This document shows, in pieces, positions 63,959 to 64,000 of a stretch of 64,000 bases of DNA. Origin of the DNA: Halarcobacter sp. Lineage in GTDB: Bacteria; Campylobacterota; Campylobacteria; Campylobacterales; Arcobacteraceae. Position 1 is the first letter of the stretch. Each line of letters opens with the position of its first letter. Below the pieces are notes generated by a model that saw nothing but the letters and a program-made list of their open reading frames with translations, made no database searches and had not been told where the DNA came from. The stretch is from positions 1,302,001 through 1,366,000 of the forward strand of contig NZ_OY780939.1 in NCBI RefSeq assembly GCF_963675975.1, given 5' to 3'. The position numbers were made by a program, and so were the translations under genes.

Positions 63959-64000
63959 GATTTAAATAATACACATATTTATAAATTTGTTCTGTAACAA

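Overview
The window is about 72% A+T and densely coded. It is chromosomal DNA of a Campylobacterota bacterium, most likely an Arcobacter-group species. The grounds are a TlpD-like CZB chemoreceptor, a CetB-type PAS protein beside a chemoreceptor, a MagIII-type glycosylase, many PAS/Cache sensors and the panD-ybaB-ispA-groESL order. This placement is inferred from gene content; no rRNA or tRNA gene was seen.

Layout. (1) 1-2861: a helicase cut by the window edge, a Kef-type antiporter and a DUF302 protein. (2) 2870-13444: a phosphate-starvation island with an OlsF-like ornithine-lipid synthase, a dihaem lipoprotein, PhoX, a phytase-like/choice-of-anchor-I lipoprotein and a 5'-nucleotidase. Four transcription units carry the same 7-4-7 Pho-box-like repeat, always 9 nt before a -10 hexamer. 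(3) 13445-16332: an inserted cassette with a Fur box, a frameshifted TonB receptor and a Spy-like protein, bounded by a 78-bp direct duplication of the start of a DUF445 gene. (4) 17050-30375: a nitrosative-stress/respiration region with DUF2249, NnrS-like, DUF59, HPP, CopD-like, FmdE and YgbA genes, a chemoreceptor, a cytochrome c, and a Fur-controlled TonB/ABC/NnrS uptake operon divergent from a DNR-like Crp/Fnr regulator. Four TTGAY-N4-ATCAA boxes lie at one fixed distance from a -10 element, so one regulator probably drives the set.

(5) 30652-39750: mfd, a Spy/CpxP-like protein with its two-component system, an HI0933-family flavoprotein lacking a normal start codon, and a BCCT transporter. 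(6) 40044-46487: a CZB chemoreceptor, a response regulator, a pseudo-histidine kinase and a normal histidine kinase. (7) 46550-50980: ymdB, magIII, a ParA-like ATPase with a tiny membrane partner, ubiE and xseA. (8) 51037-55909: a chemotaxis operon (chemoreceptor, PAS protein, CheW, two receiver proteins). (9) 55920-60564: cyclophilin, ferredoxin, panD, ybaB, ispA and groESL with a CIRCE operator. (10) 60565-62073: a class D beta-lactamase flanked by 10-bp-phased TGTCTA arrays and a 24-bp direct repeat, followed by a possible structured RNA with a strong terminator. (11) A PAS-GGDEF diguanylate cyclase ends the window.

The items most likely to be new are the phased TGTCTA arrays around the beta-lactamase with the adjacent structured RNA, the two promoter-architecture regulons, the Fur-controlled NitT-type uptake operon with NnrS, and an 8-cysteine 47-residue protein at 17050-17193.
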